Assembly (NCBI RefSeq): GCF_006384975.1
Contig: NZ_CP021645.1
Coordinates: forward strand, 1,330,001-1,394,000
DNA length: 64,000 nucleotides
Direction of reading: 5' to 3'
Source: Pseudomonas oryzihabitans
Lineage (GTDB): Bacteria > Pseudomonadota > Gammaproteobacteria > Pseudomonadales > Pseudomonadaceae
The stretch's first letter is position 1, and each line of letters begins with the position of its first letter. Shown here piece after piece: positions 30,571-39,750 of this stretch. The notes beneath the pieces were generated by a model, which was given only the letters and a program-made list of their open reading frames with translations, was not told where the DNA came from and did not search any database. The position numbers and the translations under genes were made by a program.

Positions 30571-31480
30571 TTCGCTTGCTCCGCAATTCCGAGTAGAGAT
30601 AGGGCACCAGCACCGCCAGCACCGCGCCGAGCATCAACACGGCACTTGCCGAACCAAGGCCCATTTGGCCGCGGGTGAAGGTGTGCTGGTACATGAACAC
30701 CGCCGGCAGATCCGAGGCGTAGCCGGGCCCGCCCGCGGTCATGGCCATGACCAGGTCGAAGCTCTTGATGGCGATGTGGGCCAGGATCATCACCGCGCTG
30801 AAGAACACCGGCCGCAGGCTGGGCAGGACGATGCGCAGGTAGATGGTCGGCAGCCCTGCCCCGTCGACCTGGGCAGCCCTCAGGATGGACGAGTCCACTC
30901 CGCGCAGTCCGGCGAGGAACATGGCCATGACGAAGCCCGAAGCCTGCCAGAGGGCGGCGATCAGCAGGCAGTAGATGACCCGGTCGGGGTCCACCAGCCA
31001 GTCGAAGCGAAAGCCCTCCCAGCCCCAGTCGCGCAGCAGCTTGTCCAGGCCCAGGCCGGGGTTGAGCAACCACTTCCAGGCGGTGCCGGTGACGATCATC
31101 GACAGCGCCATGGGGTAGAGATAAATGGTGCGGATGAAGCCCTCGCGGCGGATGCGCTGGTCCAGCAGGATGGCGAAGAAGACGCCGATGGCCAGGCTCA
31201 GCAGGATGAACAGGCCGCCGAAGATCGCCAGGTTCTTGCAGGCCACCAGCCAGCGATCGTTCTCCAGCAGCCGGGCGTACTGGGCGAAGCCGGCGAAGTT
31301 GTAGCTGGGCAGGAAGCGCGAATTGGTGAAGGAGATCACCGCCGTCCACAGCATGTAGCCGTAGAGGCAGACGACCATGGCGATGGCCGTGGGCGCCAGT
31401 ACCAGCTTGGGCAGCAGGCGCTGCAGCCGGTCCGGCCGTCGACTGACGGCTACGGTGGGAAGGGTTTCGGTAAGAGCCAT
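30563..31480 (-). CDS. Sugar ABC transporter permease (GltF-like)
   Basis: A 305-residue MalF-type inner-membrane permease with six helices and the coupling loop LRGVDSSILRAAQVDGAGLP. It pairs with the permease downstream to form the pore. The 178-bp gap to the substrate-binding gene upstream holds a repeat element, which may form a hairpin in the mRNA and lower expression of the membrane parts relative to the binding protein. Confidence 0.93.
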   Translation of the reverse strand: MALTETLPTVAVSRRPDRLQRLLPKLVLAPTAIAMVVCLYGYMLWTAVISFTNSRFLPSYNFAGFAQYARLLENDRWLVACKNLAIFGGLFILLSLAIGVFFAILLDQRIRREGFIRTIYLYPMALSMIVTGTAWKWLLNPGLGLDKLLRDWGWEGFRFDWLVDPDRVIYCLLIAALWQASGFVMAMFLAGLRGVDSSILRAAQVDGAGLPTIYLRIVLPSLRPVFFSAVMILAHIAIKSFDLVMAMTAGGPGYASDLPAVFMYQHTFTRGQMGLGSASAVLMLGAVLAVLVPYLYSELRSKRNG

Positions 31481-31548
31481 GAGGCACTCCCAGGGGTGGT
31501 ATTATCTAGAGACCAGGTATCAGGTTGATCGCGGCGATGGCGGGCCGT

Positions 31549-31640
31549 CGTAGGTTGGGTTGAGCGCAGCGCAGCCCAACATTGCCTCGGGGCCGGCAAT
31601 GTTGGGCTTCGACGATGGAGCCGTCTTAACCCAACCTACG
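31549..31640. repeat. GTAGGTTGGG inverted-repeat element, copy B
   Basis: A 92-bp element with perfect 13-bp inverted ends CGTAGGTTGGGTT / AACCCAACCTACG and inner arms around GCCCAACATTGCC / GGCAATGTTGGGC. It can fold as a long hairpin on either strand. It sits inside the sugar transporter operon, between the binding-protein gene and the first permease gene. Confidence 0.88.
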
Positions 31641-31658
31641 GTTTAGCCGCGACCGGCC

Positions 31659-32921
31659 TTACTTCGCAGCCTGGATGGCGGCGACCAGTTGCTCGGTGGC
31701 CTTCTTCGGATCGGCGTTGGCGTCGTTGAAGAAGTTGGTCACCACATCGAAGATGGCGCCCTGCACGTAGCTGGTATTGGCCATGCTGTGGGCCATGCTC
31801 GGTTCGGCCTTGCCGTCGGCGTTGGCGGCCTGGAAGTCCTTGGCGGACTGCTGGGCGCAGCTGTCGAACTTGGCGAGGTCGATGTCGTTACGCACCGGGA
31901 TGGAGCCCTTGTTGAGGTTGAACACCTCCTGGAAGGGGTTGTCGATGACGGTGCGCACCAGGTCGTCCTGGGCCTTCTGGTTGTCCTTGTTCTTGAGCTT
32001 GAACATGGCCAGGGAGTCGATGTTGTAGATGAAATCGCCCTGGGTGCCCGGCATCACCACACACTCGTAGTCGACACCCGGCTTCTTGCCAGCCGCGGCG
32101 AATTCGGCCTTGGCCCAGTCGCCCATGATCTGCATGCCCGCCTTGCCCTCGATGACCATGGCGGTGGCCAGGTTCCAGTCGCGGCCGGCGGCGTTGGGAT
32201 CGACATAGCCCTTGACGCGCTTGAAGGTCTTGAACACCTCGACCATCTGGTCGCTGCGGATGGTGTCGGCATCGGTCTGCACGAAGACCTTGTCATAGCC
32301 TTCCGGGCCCATGATCGCCATGACCAGGGATTCGAAGATGGTGCCGTCCTGCCAGTTCTGGCCGCCGTGGGCCAGGGGCACGACGCCGGCAGCCTTGAGC
32401 TTGTCGGCGGCTTCGAAGAATTCGTCCAGGTTGGTGGGGACCTTGGCGCCGGCCTTCTTGAACACGGCGGGGTTGATCCACAGCCAGTTGATGCGATGGA
32501 TACCGGCGGGAACGGCGACGTACTCGCCTTCATGTTGCATGGTCTGGGCCACGCGCTTGGGCAGGATGCCGTCCCAGTTGCCTTGCTTGGCGATGTCGCT
32601 GATGTCGGCCAGGAAGCCCATGCTGGCCCACTCCTGGATATCCGGCCCCTTGAGCTGGGCGGCCGAAGGCGGATTGCCGGAGACGGCGCGGGTCTTGAGC
32701 ACGGTCATGGCGGCTTCACCGGCACCACCGGCCACGGCGAAGTCCTTCCAGGTATCGCCCTGCTTCTGCATCAGCTGCTTGAGCACATCGACGGCGCGGG
32801 CCTCGCCACCGGAGGTCCACCAGTGCAAGACCTCGACCTCACCGGCATGGGCGGTCAGCGGGACAACGACGGTAGCGCAGGCGAGAGAAACGGCGAGAGC
32901 GAGACGATTCAACGCATTCAT
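31659..32921 (-). CDS. Sugar ABC transporter substrate-binding protein (GltB-like)
   Basis: A 420-residue periplasmic protein of the CUT1/MalE type. A signal peptide ends at about VPLTAHAGE, then [20 protein letters not shown] starts the mature protein. Aromatic residues for sugar stacking are plentiful ([22 protein letters not shown]). The gene order matches the glucose-binding GltB of P. aeruginosa; mannose or other sugars could also be bound. The leader carries AAAAACAACAA ahead of the AAGGAAC ribosome site. Confidence 0.93.
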   Translation of the reverse strand: MNALNRLALAVSLACATVVVPLTAHAGEVEVLHWWTSGGEARAVDVLKQLMQKQGDTWKDFAVAGGAGEAAMTVLKTRAVSGNPPSAAQLKGPDIQEWASMGFLADISDIAKQGNWDGILPKRVAQTMQHEGEYVAVPAGIHRINWLWINPAVFKKAGAKVPTNLDEFFEAADKLKAAGVVPLAHGGQNWQDGTIFESLVMAIMGPEGYDKVFVQTDADTIRSDQMVEVFKTFKRVKGYVDPNAAGRDWNLATAMVIEGKAGMQIMGDWAKAEFAAAGKKPGVDYECVVMPGTQGDFIYNIDSLAMFKLKNKDNQKAQDDLVRTVIDNPFQEVFNLNKGSIPVRNDIDLAKFDSCAQQSAKDFQAANADGKAEPSMAHSMANTSYVQGAIFDVVTNFFNDANADPKKATEQLVAAIQAAK

Positions 32922-33006
32922 GGGGGTCGTTCCTTGTTGTTTTTATCGGAGCTGGCCCGAGTCTAGTCAGACGACTGCGTTTTTGGGTAACGAAGGGAAA
33001 GAGATT

Positions 33007-33024
33007 TGTCACGACTTTGTGACA
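33007..33024. promoter_or_regulatory. TGTCAC-N6-GTGACA dyad upstream of the sugar transporter operon
   Basis: Perfect six-base arms lie six bases apart in the 120-bp gap between the histidine-kinase stop and the binding-protein start. It is a candidate operator, for example for the GltR-like response regulator, which in P. aeruginosa controls this transporter. The GltR site has not been compared base by base here. Confidence 0.45.
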
Positions 33025-33041
33025 TAAGGTCGGACTAAATA

Positions 33042-34490
33042 CTAGGCACGCGGCAGAGTCAGGGTAACCCTCAGGCCCCCTTCGCGACGATTGCGCAGCT
33101 CCACCTCGCCACCGTGGGCATGGGCCAGGTTACGCGCGATGCCCAGGCCCAGTCCGTAGCCGTGCCGATCGGTAGCCAGCCGCACATGGGGCTGGAAGAC
33201 CTGCTCCAGCTCCTGTTCCGGCACGCCTGGCCCCTCGTCGTCGACGTGCAGGACGAAGGTATGGCCGTCGTCTTCCACCTGCAGGTGGGCGCGATAGCCA
33301 TACTTGAGGGCGTTGTCCAGCAGATTGCCGATGCATCGCTTGAGCGCCAGCGGCTTGCCCAGCAGGCTGCCCCGGACCTCGCCGGTGAGGCTCACCCGTG
33401 GCGGCTGCTCCTGGGTGAAGGGTTCCACCAGCTGCATCAGCAGCGCCTGCAGATCCACCGGCTCCAGGTTTTCGTGGATGTCGGTGTCCTTCACGCATTG
33501 CAGGGCGCCCTTGACCAGCAGGTCCAGCTCGTCCAGGTCGCGCACCAGCTTGGCCTGCATCACTTCGTCGTCCACCAGTTCGGCACGCAGGCGCAGGCGG
33601 GTGATGGGGGTACGCAGGTCATGGGAGATGGCGCTGAACAGTTGCGCGCGTTCGTCGAGATAGCGAGCGATGCGTTCGCGCATGGCATTGAAGGCGCGGG
33701 TGACCTCGCGGATTTCCTGGGCACCCTCCTCCCGTACCGGCGGCGTATGGACCTCCAGCGACAGCTCCCGTGCGGCCCGCGACAGCCGCTTGAGCGGGCG
33801 ACTCTGCCAGCGGATCAGCAGGCCGATGAACAGCAGCAGGAAGGCGCTGCTGAAGATCATGAACAACAGCTGCTGCAGCGGCAGCCAGGATTCGTCGAGG
33901 CTGTAGTAAGGCGCCGGCATCAGGGTCGCCAGATACACCCACTCCCCTTCGCCGATGCGGATCTGGGTAACCAGTACCGGCGGCTCCAGAGGCTCCAGAC
34001 TCAGGGCGTAGTGGGCCCAGGAACGCGGCAGCTCGTCGAGCGCCACGGCGCCGTTGAACAACCGCAGCTGTTGCGGAGCGATGAATTCCACGTACATGGG
34101 CATGGTGGCGCCCAGGCGTTCACGCAGCACCGCCTCGACTTCCCGGAGCACCGCCCGCCGTCCCGGGGTCGCGGGCAGCGCCTGCATGGTCAGCGGCTTT
34201 TCGTTAAGCGAGACGAAGAAGCGGGTGCCACCCATGTTGCGCAGTTGCTCCAGCACCAGCGGCCGGTAGGCCGGTGGCAGCAGGCTGAAATAGCGCACGC
34301 TGGCGGCGATGGAGTAGCCCAGGCTGCGGGCGGCGGTCTGCAGGCCCTGGTTGCGATCACTGCGCAGGGAGGCGGACCAGAACAGCGCCGAGGCGCCCTG
34401 GGCCAGCAGCACCGCCAGCAGGGTCAGCAGCAGCATGCGCGCGAGCAGCGAACGTGGCACCAGCCGTGCGCAGGGACCGCTAGACCGCAT
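33042..34490 (-). CDS. gtrS: Sensor histidine kinase, GtrS-like
   Basis: A 482-residue inner-membrane kinase. The first membrane helix (LLARMLLLTLLAVLLAQGA) and the second (QQLLFMIFSSAFLLLFIGLL) enclose a periplasmic sensor of about 170 residues. HAMP follows, then the phosphoacceptor His in AISHDLRTPITRLRLRAEL. The ATPase domain has NLLDNALKYG, DDEGPGVPEQ and GYGLGLGIARN. In P. aeruginosa, GtrS senses 2-ketogluconate and 6-phosphogluconate and signals to GltR. The start is uncertain (ATG 34490 or GTG 34505); both overlap the gltR end, so they are coupled. Confidence 0.9.
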   Translation of the reverse strand: MRSSGPCARLVPRSLLARMLLLTLLAVLLAQGASALFWSASLRSDRNQGLQTAARSLGYSIAASVRYFSLLPPAYRPLVLEQLRNMGGTRFFVSLNEKPLTMQALPATPGRRAVLREVEAVLRERLGATMPMYVEFIAPQQLRLFNGAVALDELPRSWAHYALSLEPLEPPVLVTQIRIGEGEWVYLATLMPAPYYSLDESWLPLQQLLFMIFSSAFLLLFIGLLIRWQSRPLKRLSRAARELSLEVHTPPVREEGAQEIREVTRAFNAMRERIARYLDERAQLFSAISHDLRTPITRLRLRAELVDDEVMQAKLVRDLDELDLLVKGALQCVKDTDIHENLEPVDLQALLMQLVEPFTQEQPPRVSLTGEVRGSLLGKPLALKRCIGNLLDNALKYGYRAHLQVEDDGHTFVLHVDDEGPGVPEQELEQVFQPHVRLATDRHGYGLGLGIARNLAHAHGGEVELRNRREGGLRVTLTLPRA

Positions 34491-35220
34491 CGGCGACCAG
34501 TCCACTGACCTCGGCGGCCAGCAGATAGCCGGAGCCGCGTACAGTGCGGATCAGGCGCGGCGACTTGCCAGTATCGCGTAACCGCTGCCGCAGGCGACTC
34601 ACCGCCATGTCGACGATGCGCTCCAGGGGCAAGACTTCGCGCCCACGGGTGGCATTGGCGATGGTGTCGCGGTCAAGGATCTGCTGGGGATGATCGAGAA
34701 ACAGCTTGAGCAGGGTGAAGTCGGCGCCGGAGAGAATCACCTCCTCGCCATCGCGATGGAACAGGCGGTGGCTGATCGGATCCAGCCGCCACTCATCGAA
34801 GGTCAGCAGACCGCTCGCGGCCGGACGGCTCTCACCGAAGCCGGCACGACGCAGCAGCGCCTTGATGCGCGCCAGCAGCTCGCGTGGACTGAAGGGCTTG
34901 CCCAGGTAATCGTCGGCCCCGAGTTCCAGGCCGATGACTCGGTCGGCCTCGTCGGAGCTGGCGGTGAGCATGATGATGGGCACCTGGCGACAGGCGGATT
35001 GTTCACGCATCCAGCGGCAGAGGGCGAAGCCGTCTTCACCGGGCAGCATGACATCGAGGATCAGCAGGTCGGGCACGAAGTCGCCCAGGGCACGGCGCAG
35101 CTCGCGGCCATCGCCGACGGCGCGCACCTGGTAGCCGGCGCGGGTGAGATAGGTGTCGAGAAGTTCACGGATCTCCCCATCGTCGTCGACGATCAGGAGG
35201 GATTTGCCCAGGGTGGACAT
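34480..35220 (-). CDS. gltR: OmpR-family response regulator, GltR-like
   Basis: A 246-residue DNA-binding regulator. The receiver domain has acidic residues in IVDDDGEIREL, phospho-acceptor Asp56 (LLILDVMLPGEDG) and Thr/Lys switch residues. The winged helix (about 150-235) includes LEDRDTIA-type helix DRDTIANATRGR and TVRGSGYLL. It is paired with the kinase gene that overlaps its end and lies beside glk and edd, as GltR does in P. aeruginosa, where it activates glucose transport genes. Confidence 0.92.
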   Translation of the reverse strand: MSTLGKSLLIVDDDGEIRELLDTYLTRAGYQVRAVGDGRELRRALGDFVPDLLILDVMLPGEDGFALCRWMREQSACRQVPIIMLTASSDEADRVIGLELGADDYLGKPFSPRELLARIKALLRRAGFGESRPAASGLLTFDEWRLDPISHRLFHRDGEEVILSGADFTLLKLFLDHPQQILDRDTIANATRGREVLPLERIVDMAVSRLRQRLRDTGKSPRLIRTVRGSGYLLAAEVSGLVADAV

Positions 35221-35283
35221 GGCGATGTTCGCTCTTGTTGTCTTTTGGCCAGTGGCCAGCCACCGGTGATTGCCGGCAGCATA

Positions 35284-35321
35284 CCGGGGCCGGGCGACCT
35301 TGAGTAGTCGCCCGGCCCCGG
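35284..35321. other. Strong GC-rich hairpin between glk and gltR
   Basis: Perfect 15-base arms (CCGGGGCCGGGCGAC / GTCGCCCGGCCCCGG) enclose an eight-base loop. There is no T-run on either strand, so it is not a standard terminator. It lies between glk and gltR, both read on the minus strand, and could stabilise or attenuate the mRNA. Confidence 0.7.
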
Positions 35322-35329
35322 GTGGATCA

Positions 35330-35515
35330 GAGCCTGTTCAAAGGCTCGCGAGCTAGAGCCAAACAAGGCCTAGGCGGCCCCGCAAAAATAGCTGAGGAAG
35401 CGGATCGGACCCGCGCTCGGGTTTACGAGTGGTAAATGAGCATTCCGACCGGGCTGGCGACCCAGGCCATTTTTAACGCAGTTTGGCCGACGCGCAGCAG
35501 ACTTTGAACAGGCTC
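35330..35515. repeat. MITE-like repeat, copy 1
   Basis: The ends are inverted repeats GAGCCTGTTCA and TGAACAGGCTC, and inside are CCAAAC...GTTTGG and TTTAC...GTAAA pairs. A second, shorter copy is at 47110-47263; stretches such as GCGAGCTAGAGCCAAACAAG and GAGTGGTAAATGAGCATTCC are identical. It carries no gene. Its right end touches the glk stop codon. The 295-bp gap 35221-35515 is filled by this repeat and the hairpin before it. Confidence 0.85.
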
Positions 35516-36493
35516 TTAGACCTGCCGTGCTTCGGCGATGGTCTGATCCAGGGCGACGCCGGCACCGAACAGGCCCGGGTACTCGGCCGTCACCAGCCAG
35601 GCCGGGATGTCCTTCAGGTAGGCGCTGCTGGTCTTGCCCTTGTCGGCGAAGGCATGGGCGAAGGCCCCGCTCTGGAAGCGCTCGACGAAGCGCGGCAGGA
35701 TGCCCCCGGCGATGTAGACGCCACCCAGGGCGCCCAAGGTCAGGGCGGCGTTGCCGGCGACCCGTGCCAGCCAGATGAAGAACTGCTCCAGCACCGCGTC
35801 AGCGTAGGGATCGCCCTTGAGCGCCAGCTCGCAGATGTCCGCCGCGCTGTGCAGGGCGGCGGTACGGCCGTCCAGTTCGCAGCTGGCGTGATAGAGGTTG
35901 ACCAGGCCACTGCCGGACACCACGCGCTCGGCGGAGACGTGGTTGCCGAACTGGCGCTTGAGGATCTTCCAGATATCGAATTCGCGCTGGGTGTTGATCG
36001 GCAGGTCGACGTGACCGCCTTCACTGGGCAGCACGATCCAGCGATCCTTGCCACTCGGCACCAGGCTCGCGACGCCCAGACCGGTACCGGGACCTATCAC
36101 CAGGCGGGTCCGGGTCGGCAGCGCGACACCGTCACGCACCTGGACGCAATCCGCCGGATCCAGGCGGGCCACGGCCCAGGCCATGGAGGTGAAGTCGTTG
36201 ATCAGCAGCAGATGGGTCAGGCCCAGTTGCTGGCAGAACTGCTCGCGCTTGATCACCCAGTGATTGTTGGTGAAGCGGAAGTCGCCCTCGCCTACCGGAC
36301 CGGCACAGGCCAGGCACACGGCGGTGATGTCGTCCAGGGCTACCCCGGTTTGCGCCAGGTACTTGCGCACCGCGTCTTCCGGACAGGCGTAATCCGCACA
36401 GGCGAAGACCTCGATGGCCTCCAGGCGACCGTCGCGCCACAAAGCGAAGCGGGCATTCGTGCCCCCGATGTCGCCAACCAAAGCCAAACTCAT
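35516..36493 (-). CDS. glk: Glucokinase
   Basis: A 325-residue cytoplasmic ROK-unrelated Glk-type kinase making glucose 6-phosphate from glucose and ATP. ATP-binding [13 protein letters not shown] is at 7-19. [13 protein letters not shown] holds the catalytic Asp, and GPGTGLGVA and [10 protein letters not shown] are the family motifs. The gene start overlaps edd by four bases, so edd and glk are translated together. The last base of its TAA stop codon adjoins the inserted repeat. Confidence 0.96.
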   Translation of the reverse strand: MSLALVGDIGGTNARFALWRDGRLEAIEVFACADYACPEDAVRKYLAQTGVALDDITAVCLACAGPVGEGDFRFTNNHWVIKREQFCQQLGLTHLLLINDFTSMAWAVARLDPADCVQVRDGVALPTRTRLVIGPGTGLGVASLVPSGKDRWIVLPSEGGHVDLPINTQREFDIWKILKRQFGNHVSAERVVSGSGLVNLYHASCELDGRTAALHSAADICELALKGDPYADAVLEQFFIWLARVAGNAALTLGALGGVYIAGGILPRFVERFQSGAFAHAFADKGKTSSAYLKDIPAWLVTAEYPGLFGAGVALDQTIAEARQV

Positions 36494-38319
36494 TTCAGCG
36501 CCTCCAGGCTGGAAGTAAATGCACTGGCACCCGATTCTGCCGTGCTCATGGCGCCGCGCATGAAGGCGAACAACTCACGACCACAACCCACCCCGGTGCC
36601 CTGGGGCGCTTCGACCGCCTGACGCGCCGTCCATTCGTCCGCCGCGACCAGAATCTTCAGTTCGCCGGTACGACCGTCGACCCGAATGAGATCGCCGTCA
36701 CAGACCTTGGCCAGCGGACCGCCATCGATGGCTTCCGGGCAGACGTGGATGGCCGCCGGAACCTTGCCCGAGGCGCCGGACATGCGCCCGTCGGTGACCA
36801 GCGCCACCTTGAAACCGCGATCCTGCAGCACACCCATGTAAGGAGTGAGCTTGTGCAATTCGGGCATGCCCAGCGCCTTGGGCCCCTGGAAGCGTACCAC
36901 TGCCACGAAATCGCGCTCCAGCTCGCCGGCCTTGAAGGCCTCCGCCAACTCGCTCTGGTCGTGGAAGACCCGCGCCGGCGCTTCCACCAGCTGGTGCTGG
37001 GGCGCCACCGCCGACACCTTCATCACGCCACGACCGAGGTTGCCGTGCATGACGCGCAGACCGCCCTCTTCGTTGAACGGCCGGCTGGCCGGACGCAGGA
37101 TGTCTTCGTCCAGGCTCTCGGCGCGCCCGGTGCGCCATTCCAGCTTGCCATCCACCAGGAAGGGTTCCTGCAGGTAGCGCGACAGGCCATGGCCCATGAT
37201 GGTGTTGACGTCTTCATGCAACAGCCCGGCTTCGAGCAGGGTGTGGATCATGAAGTTGACGCCGCCGGCGGCATGGAAGTGGTTCACGTCGGCCTTGCCG
37301 TTGGGATAGACCTGGGCCAGGGTCGGGGTCACTGCCGAGATGTCGGCCATGTCGTCCCAGGTCAGCTGGATGCCGGCGGCCTGGGCGATGGCCGGGATGT
37401 GCAGGGTGTGGTTGGTCGAGCCACCGGTGGCACTCAGGGCTACCACCGAGTTGACGATGGCCTTCTCGTCGACGATCTGGCCCAGCGGCATGAAGTTGCC
37501 ACCTTGCTGGGTGATGCGAGTCACCTGGCGCGCGGCTTCGCGGGTGAGTTCGTCGCGCAGCGGGGTGTAGGGATTGACGAAGGAGGAGCCCGGCAGGTGC
37601 AGGCCCATGACTTCCATCACCACCTGGTTGGTGTTGGCGGTGCCATAGAAGGTGCAGGTGCCCGGGCTGTGGTAGGACTTCATCTCCGACTCCAGCAGCT
37701 CTTCGCGGGTGGCCTTGCCCTCGGCGAAGGCCTGGCGGACGCGGGCCTTTTCCTTGTTCGAGATGCCCGAGAGCATGGGGCCGCCCGGAACGAAGATCAT
37801 CGGCAGGTGACCGAAGCGCAGGGCGCCGATCATCAGGCCAGGAATGATCTTGTCGCAGATGCCGAGCAGCAGAGCGGCATCGAACATGTTGTGCGACAGG
37901 GCCACCGCGGTGGACATGGCGATGACCTCGCGGCTCGCTAGGCTCAGCTCCATGCCGGCCTCGCCCTGGGTCACACCGTCGCACATGGCGGGTACGCCAC
38001 CAGCGAACTGACCGATGGAGCCGATCTCGCGCAAGGCCTGCTTGATGATCTCGGGATAGTGTTCGTAGGGCTGGTGAGCCGACAACATGTCGTTGTAGCT
38101 GGAAACGATGGCGACGTTGGCCTGGTCCATCAAACGGAGACGCTGCTTGTCCGTCGACGAGCCGCAACCGGCGACACCATGGGCGAAGTTGGCACACTGC
38201 AGCTTGCCGCGCTGAGGGCCGTCGCTGGCGGCAGCCTGGATCATGGCGAGGTACCGCTCACGGGTCGGACGACTGCGCTCTACCAACCGCTGTGTGACTT
38301 CGAGGACGCGAGGATGCAT
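36490..38319 (-). CDS. edd: 6-phosphogluconate dehydratase
   Basis: A 609-residue [4Fe-4S] dehydratase of the Entner-Doudoroff pathway, converting 6-phosphogluconate to KDPG. The marks are [51 protein letters not shown] and [18 protein letters not shown]. Length fits Edd rather than the shorter IlvD. It is divergent from gap, with HexR-like sites in the shared gap, and coupled to glk downstream. The KDPG aldolase gene is not in the window. Confidence 0.97.
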   Translation of the reverse strand: MHPRVLEVTQRLVERSRPTRERYLAMIQAAASDGPQRGKLQCANFAHGVAGCGSSTDKQRLRLMDQANVAIVSSYNDMLSAHQPYEHYPEIIKQALREIGSIGQFAGGVPAMCDGVTQGEAGMELSLASREVIAMSTAVALSHNMFDAALLLGICDKIIPGLMIGALRFGHLPMIFVPGGPMLSGISNKEKARVRQAFAEGKATREELLESEMKSYHSPGTCTFYGTANTNQVVMEVMGLHLPGSSFVNPYTPLRDELTREAARQVTRITQQGGNFMPLGQIVDEKAIVNSVVALSATGGSTNHTLHIPAIAQAAGIQLTWDDMADISAVTPTLAQVYPNGKADVNHFHAAGGVNFMIHTLLEAGLLHEDVNTIMGHGLSRYLQEPFLVDGKLEWRTGRAESLDEDILRPASRPFNEEGGLRVMHGNLGRGVMKVSAVAPQHQLVEAPARVFHDQSELAEAFKAGELERDFVAVVRFQGPKALGMPELHKLTPYMGVLQDRGFKVALVTDGRMSGASGKVPAAIHVCPEAIDGGPLAKVCDGDLIRVDGRTGELKILVAADEWTARQAVEAPQGTGVGCGRELFAFMRGAMSTAESGASAFTSSLEALK

Positions 38320-38349
38320 GGTTTCGATTCTCCACCAGGCTAAATTTGT

Positions 38350-38363
38350 TGTTATTTAAAACA
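38350..38363. promoter_or_regulatory. HexR-like dyad on the edd side
   Basis: TGTTATTTAAAACA has TGTT / AACA ends around an A/T core, preceded by TTG. It lies 31 bp upstream of the edd start. HexR (an RpiR-type repressor released by KDPG) is known to bind TTGT-N7/8-ACAA type sites in front of edd and gap in Pseudomonas. The match is partial. Confidence 0.5.
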
Positions 38364-38385
38364 TTCACCGAATTTGGCGCTATTA

Positions 38386-38422
38386 TTCACGGCAGCAAGC
38401 GTCGTGTGTAATGTTTTTTACA
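38386..38422 (+). promoter_or_regulatory. gap promoter with HexR-like operator
   Basis: -35 TTCACG (38386-38391), 17 bp, then -10 TAATGT (38409-38414). The -10 lies inside the palindrome TGTAATGTTTTTTACA (38407-38422), whose ends TGTAA / TTACA are perfect and are followed by ACAA. A repressor bound here would block RNA polymerase, as known for HexR on gap. Confidence 0.6.
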
Positions 38423-38453
38423 ACAAAACCCAGCTATCGCGAGGTTTCTCTCA

Positions 38454-39458
38454 ATGAGTATTCGTATTGCCATCAACGGTTTTGGTCGCATCGGCCGCAA
38501 CGTACTGCGGGCGTTGTACACCGAAGGCTACCGGCAGGACCTGGAGGTCGTCGCCATCAACGACCTCGGCGACGCCGCCATCAACGCCCATCTCCTACAG
38601 TATGACAGCGTCCATGACCGTTTCCCGGCCGAAGTGTCCGTCGAGGGCGACAAGCTGGTGGTCAACGGTGATCGCATCGCCGTCACCGCCATCCGCAACC
38701 CGGCCGAACTGCCTTGGAAGGACCTGAAAGTCGACGTGGTGTTCGAGTGCACCGGCCTCTTCACCAGCCGCGAGAAGGCCGCCGCCCACCTGAGCGCCGG
38801 CGCCTCCAAGGTGATCATCTCCGCACCTGGTCAGAACGTGGACGCCACCATCGTCTATGGCGTCAACGACAACATCCTGCGCCAGTCGCACCAGATCATC
38901 TCCAACGCCTCCTGCACCACCAACTGCCTGGCGCCGGTCGCCCAGGTGCTGCAGCGCGAGCTGGGTATCGAGAATGGCCTGATGACCACCATCCATGCCT
39001 ACACCAACGACCAGAACCTGTCGGACGTCTACCACACCGACCCCTTCCGCGCGCGTTCGGCCACCCAGTCGATGATCCCCACCAAGACCGGCGCCGCCGA
39101 AGCCGTTGGCCTGGTGCTGCCGGAGCTGCAGGGCAAGTTCAGCGGCATGGCCGTACGGGTCCCGACCATCAACGTGTCGCTGGTCGACCTGACCATCCAG
39201 ACCGCCAAGGAAACTGACGCCAAGACCATCAACGCCTTCATGAAGGCCGCCGCCGAAGCTTCGCCGGTGCTGGGCTATAACGACAAGCCGCTGGTCTCCA
39301 TCGACTTCAACCACAACCGCCTGTCGTCGATCTTCGACGCCAACCACACCAAGGTGAGCGGCAAGCTGGTGAAGATCATGGCCTGGTACGACAACGAGTG
39401 GGGCTTCTCCAACCGTATGCTCGACACCTGCAAAGCGCTGGTCAACGCGCCGGCCTGA
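38454..39458 (+). CDS. gap: Glyceraldehyde-3-phosphate dehydrogenase, type I
   Basis: A 334-residue NAD enzyme of the lower glycolytic trunk. [15 protein letters not shown] opens the Rossmann domain, the nucleophile is Cys154 in [13 protein letters not shown], and [14 protein letters not shown] closes the protein. It is divergent from edd, which in Pseudomonas marks the catabolic GapA rather than the gluconeogenic GapB. A terminator follows. Confidence 0.97.
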   Translation: MSIRIAINGFGRIGRNVLRALYTEGYRQDLEVVAINDLGDAAINAHLLQYDSVHDRFPAEVSVEGDKLVVNGDRIAVTAIRNPAELPWKDLKVDVVFECTGLFTSREKAAAHLSAGASKVIISAPGQNVDATIVYGVNDNILRQSHQIISNASCTTNCLAPVAQVLQRELGIENGLMTTIHAYTNDQNLSDVYHTDPFRARSATQSMIPTKTGAAEAVGLVLPELQGKFSGMAVRVPTINVSLVDLTIQTAKETDAKTINAFMKAAAEASPVLGYNDKPLVSIDFNHNRLSSIFDANHTKVSGKLVKIMAWYDNEWGFSNRMLDTCKALVNAPA

Positions 39459-39476
39459 GGTTGCTAGGTCGTGCAG

Positions 39477-39507
39477 AAAAAGCGCCTTCGGGCGCTTTTT
39501 TCGTTTT
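39477..39507 (+). terminator. Rho-independent terminator after gap
   Basis: The stem AAAAAGCGCC / GGCGCTTTTT with a stable TTCG tetraloop is followed by TCGTTTT. It begins about 20 bp after the gap stop. Confidence 0.9.
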
Positions 39508-39517
39508 GGTGGGAATG

Positions 39518-39740
39518 TTGGGCTTCGCTGCGTTCAACCCAATCTACGGGAGTACGGAGAGATAGAGAGCCGTAACGTGGAAAACGGCGCAGCCTTTTCC
39601 GCTTGGGCATTCACCGTGAAGCGTGCCCTCTCCCCAACCCTCTCCCCGAGGGAGAGGGGGCTGTCCGAGCGAGGGGTCGTCCCCCGGCGGGAAAGGGGCG
39701 GTTCAGCGTGTAGGTTGGGTTGAGCGCAGCGAAGCCCAAC
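39518..39740. repeat. Composite repeat: two inverted GTTGGGCTTC units around a shared core
   Basis: The left unit (39518-39547) and the right unit (39711-39740) are the same 30-bp sequence in opposite directions with two mismatches (GTTGGGCTTCGCTGCG...). Between them lies the core shared with 24383-24479 (here 39571-39670), with its CCCTCTCCCC/GGGAGAGGGG hairpin. It fills the 292-bp gap between gap and scpB. No coding sequence is seen. Confidence 0.85.
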
Positions 39741-39750
39741 AGGCCTCAAC

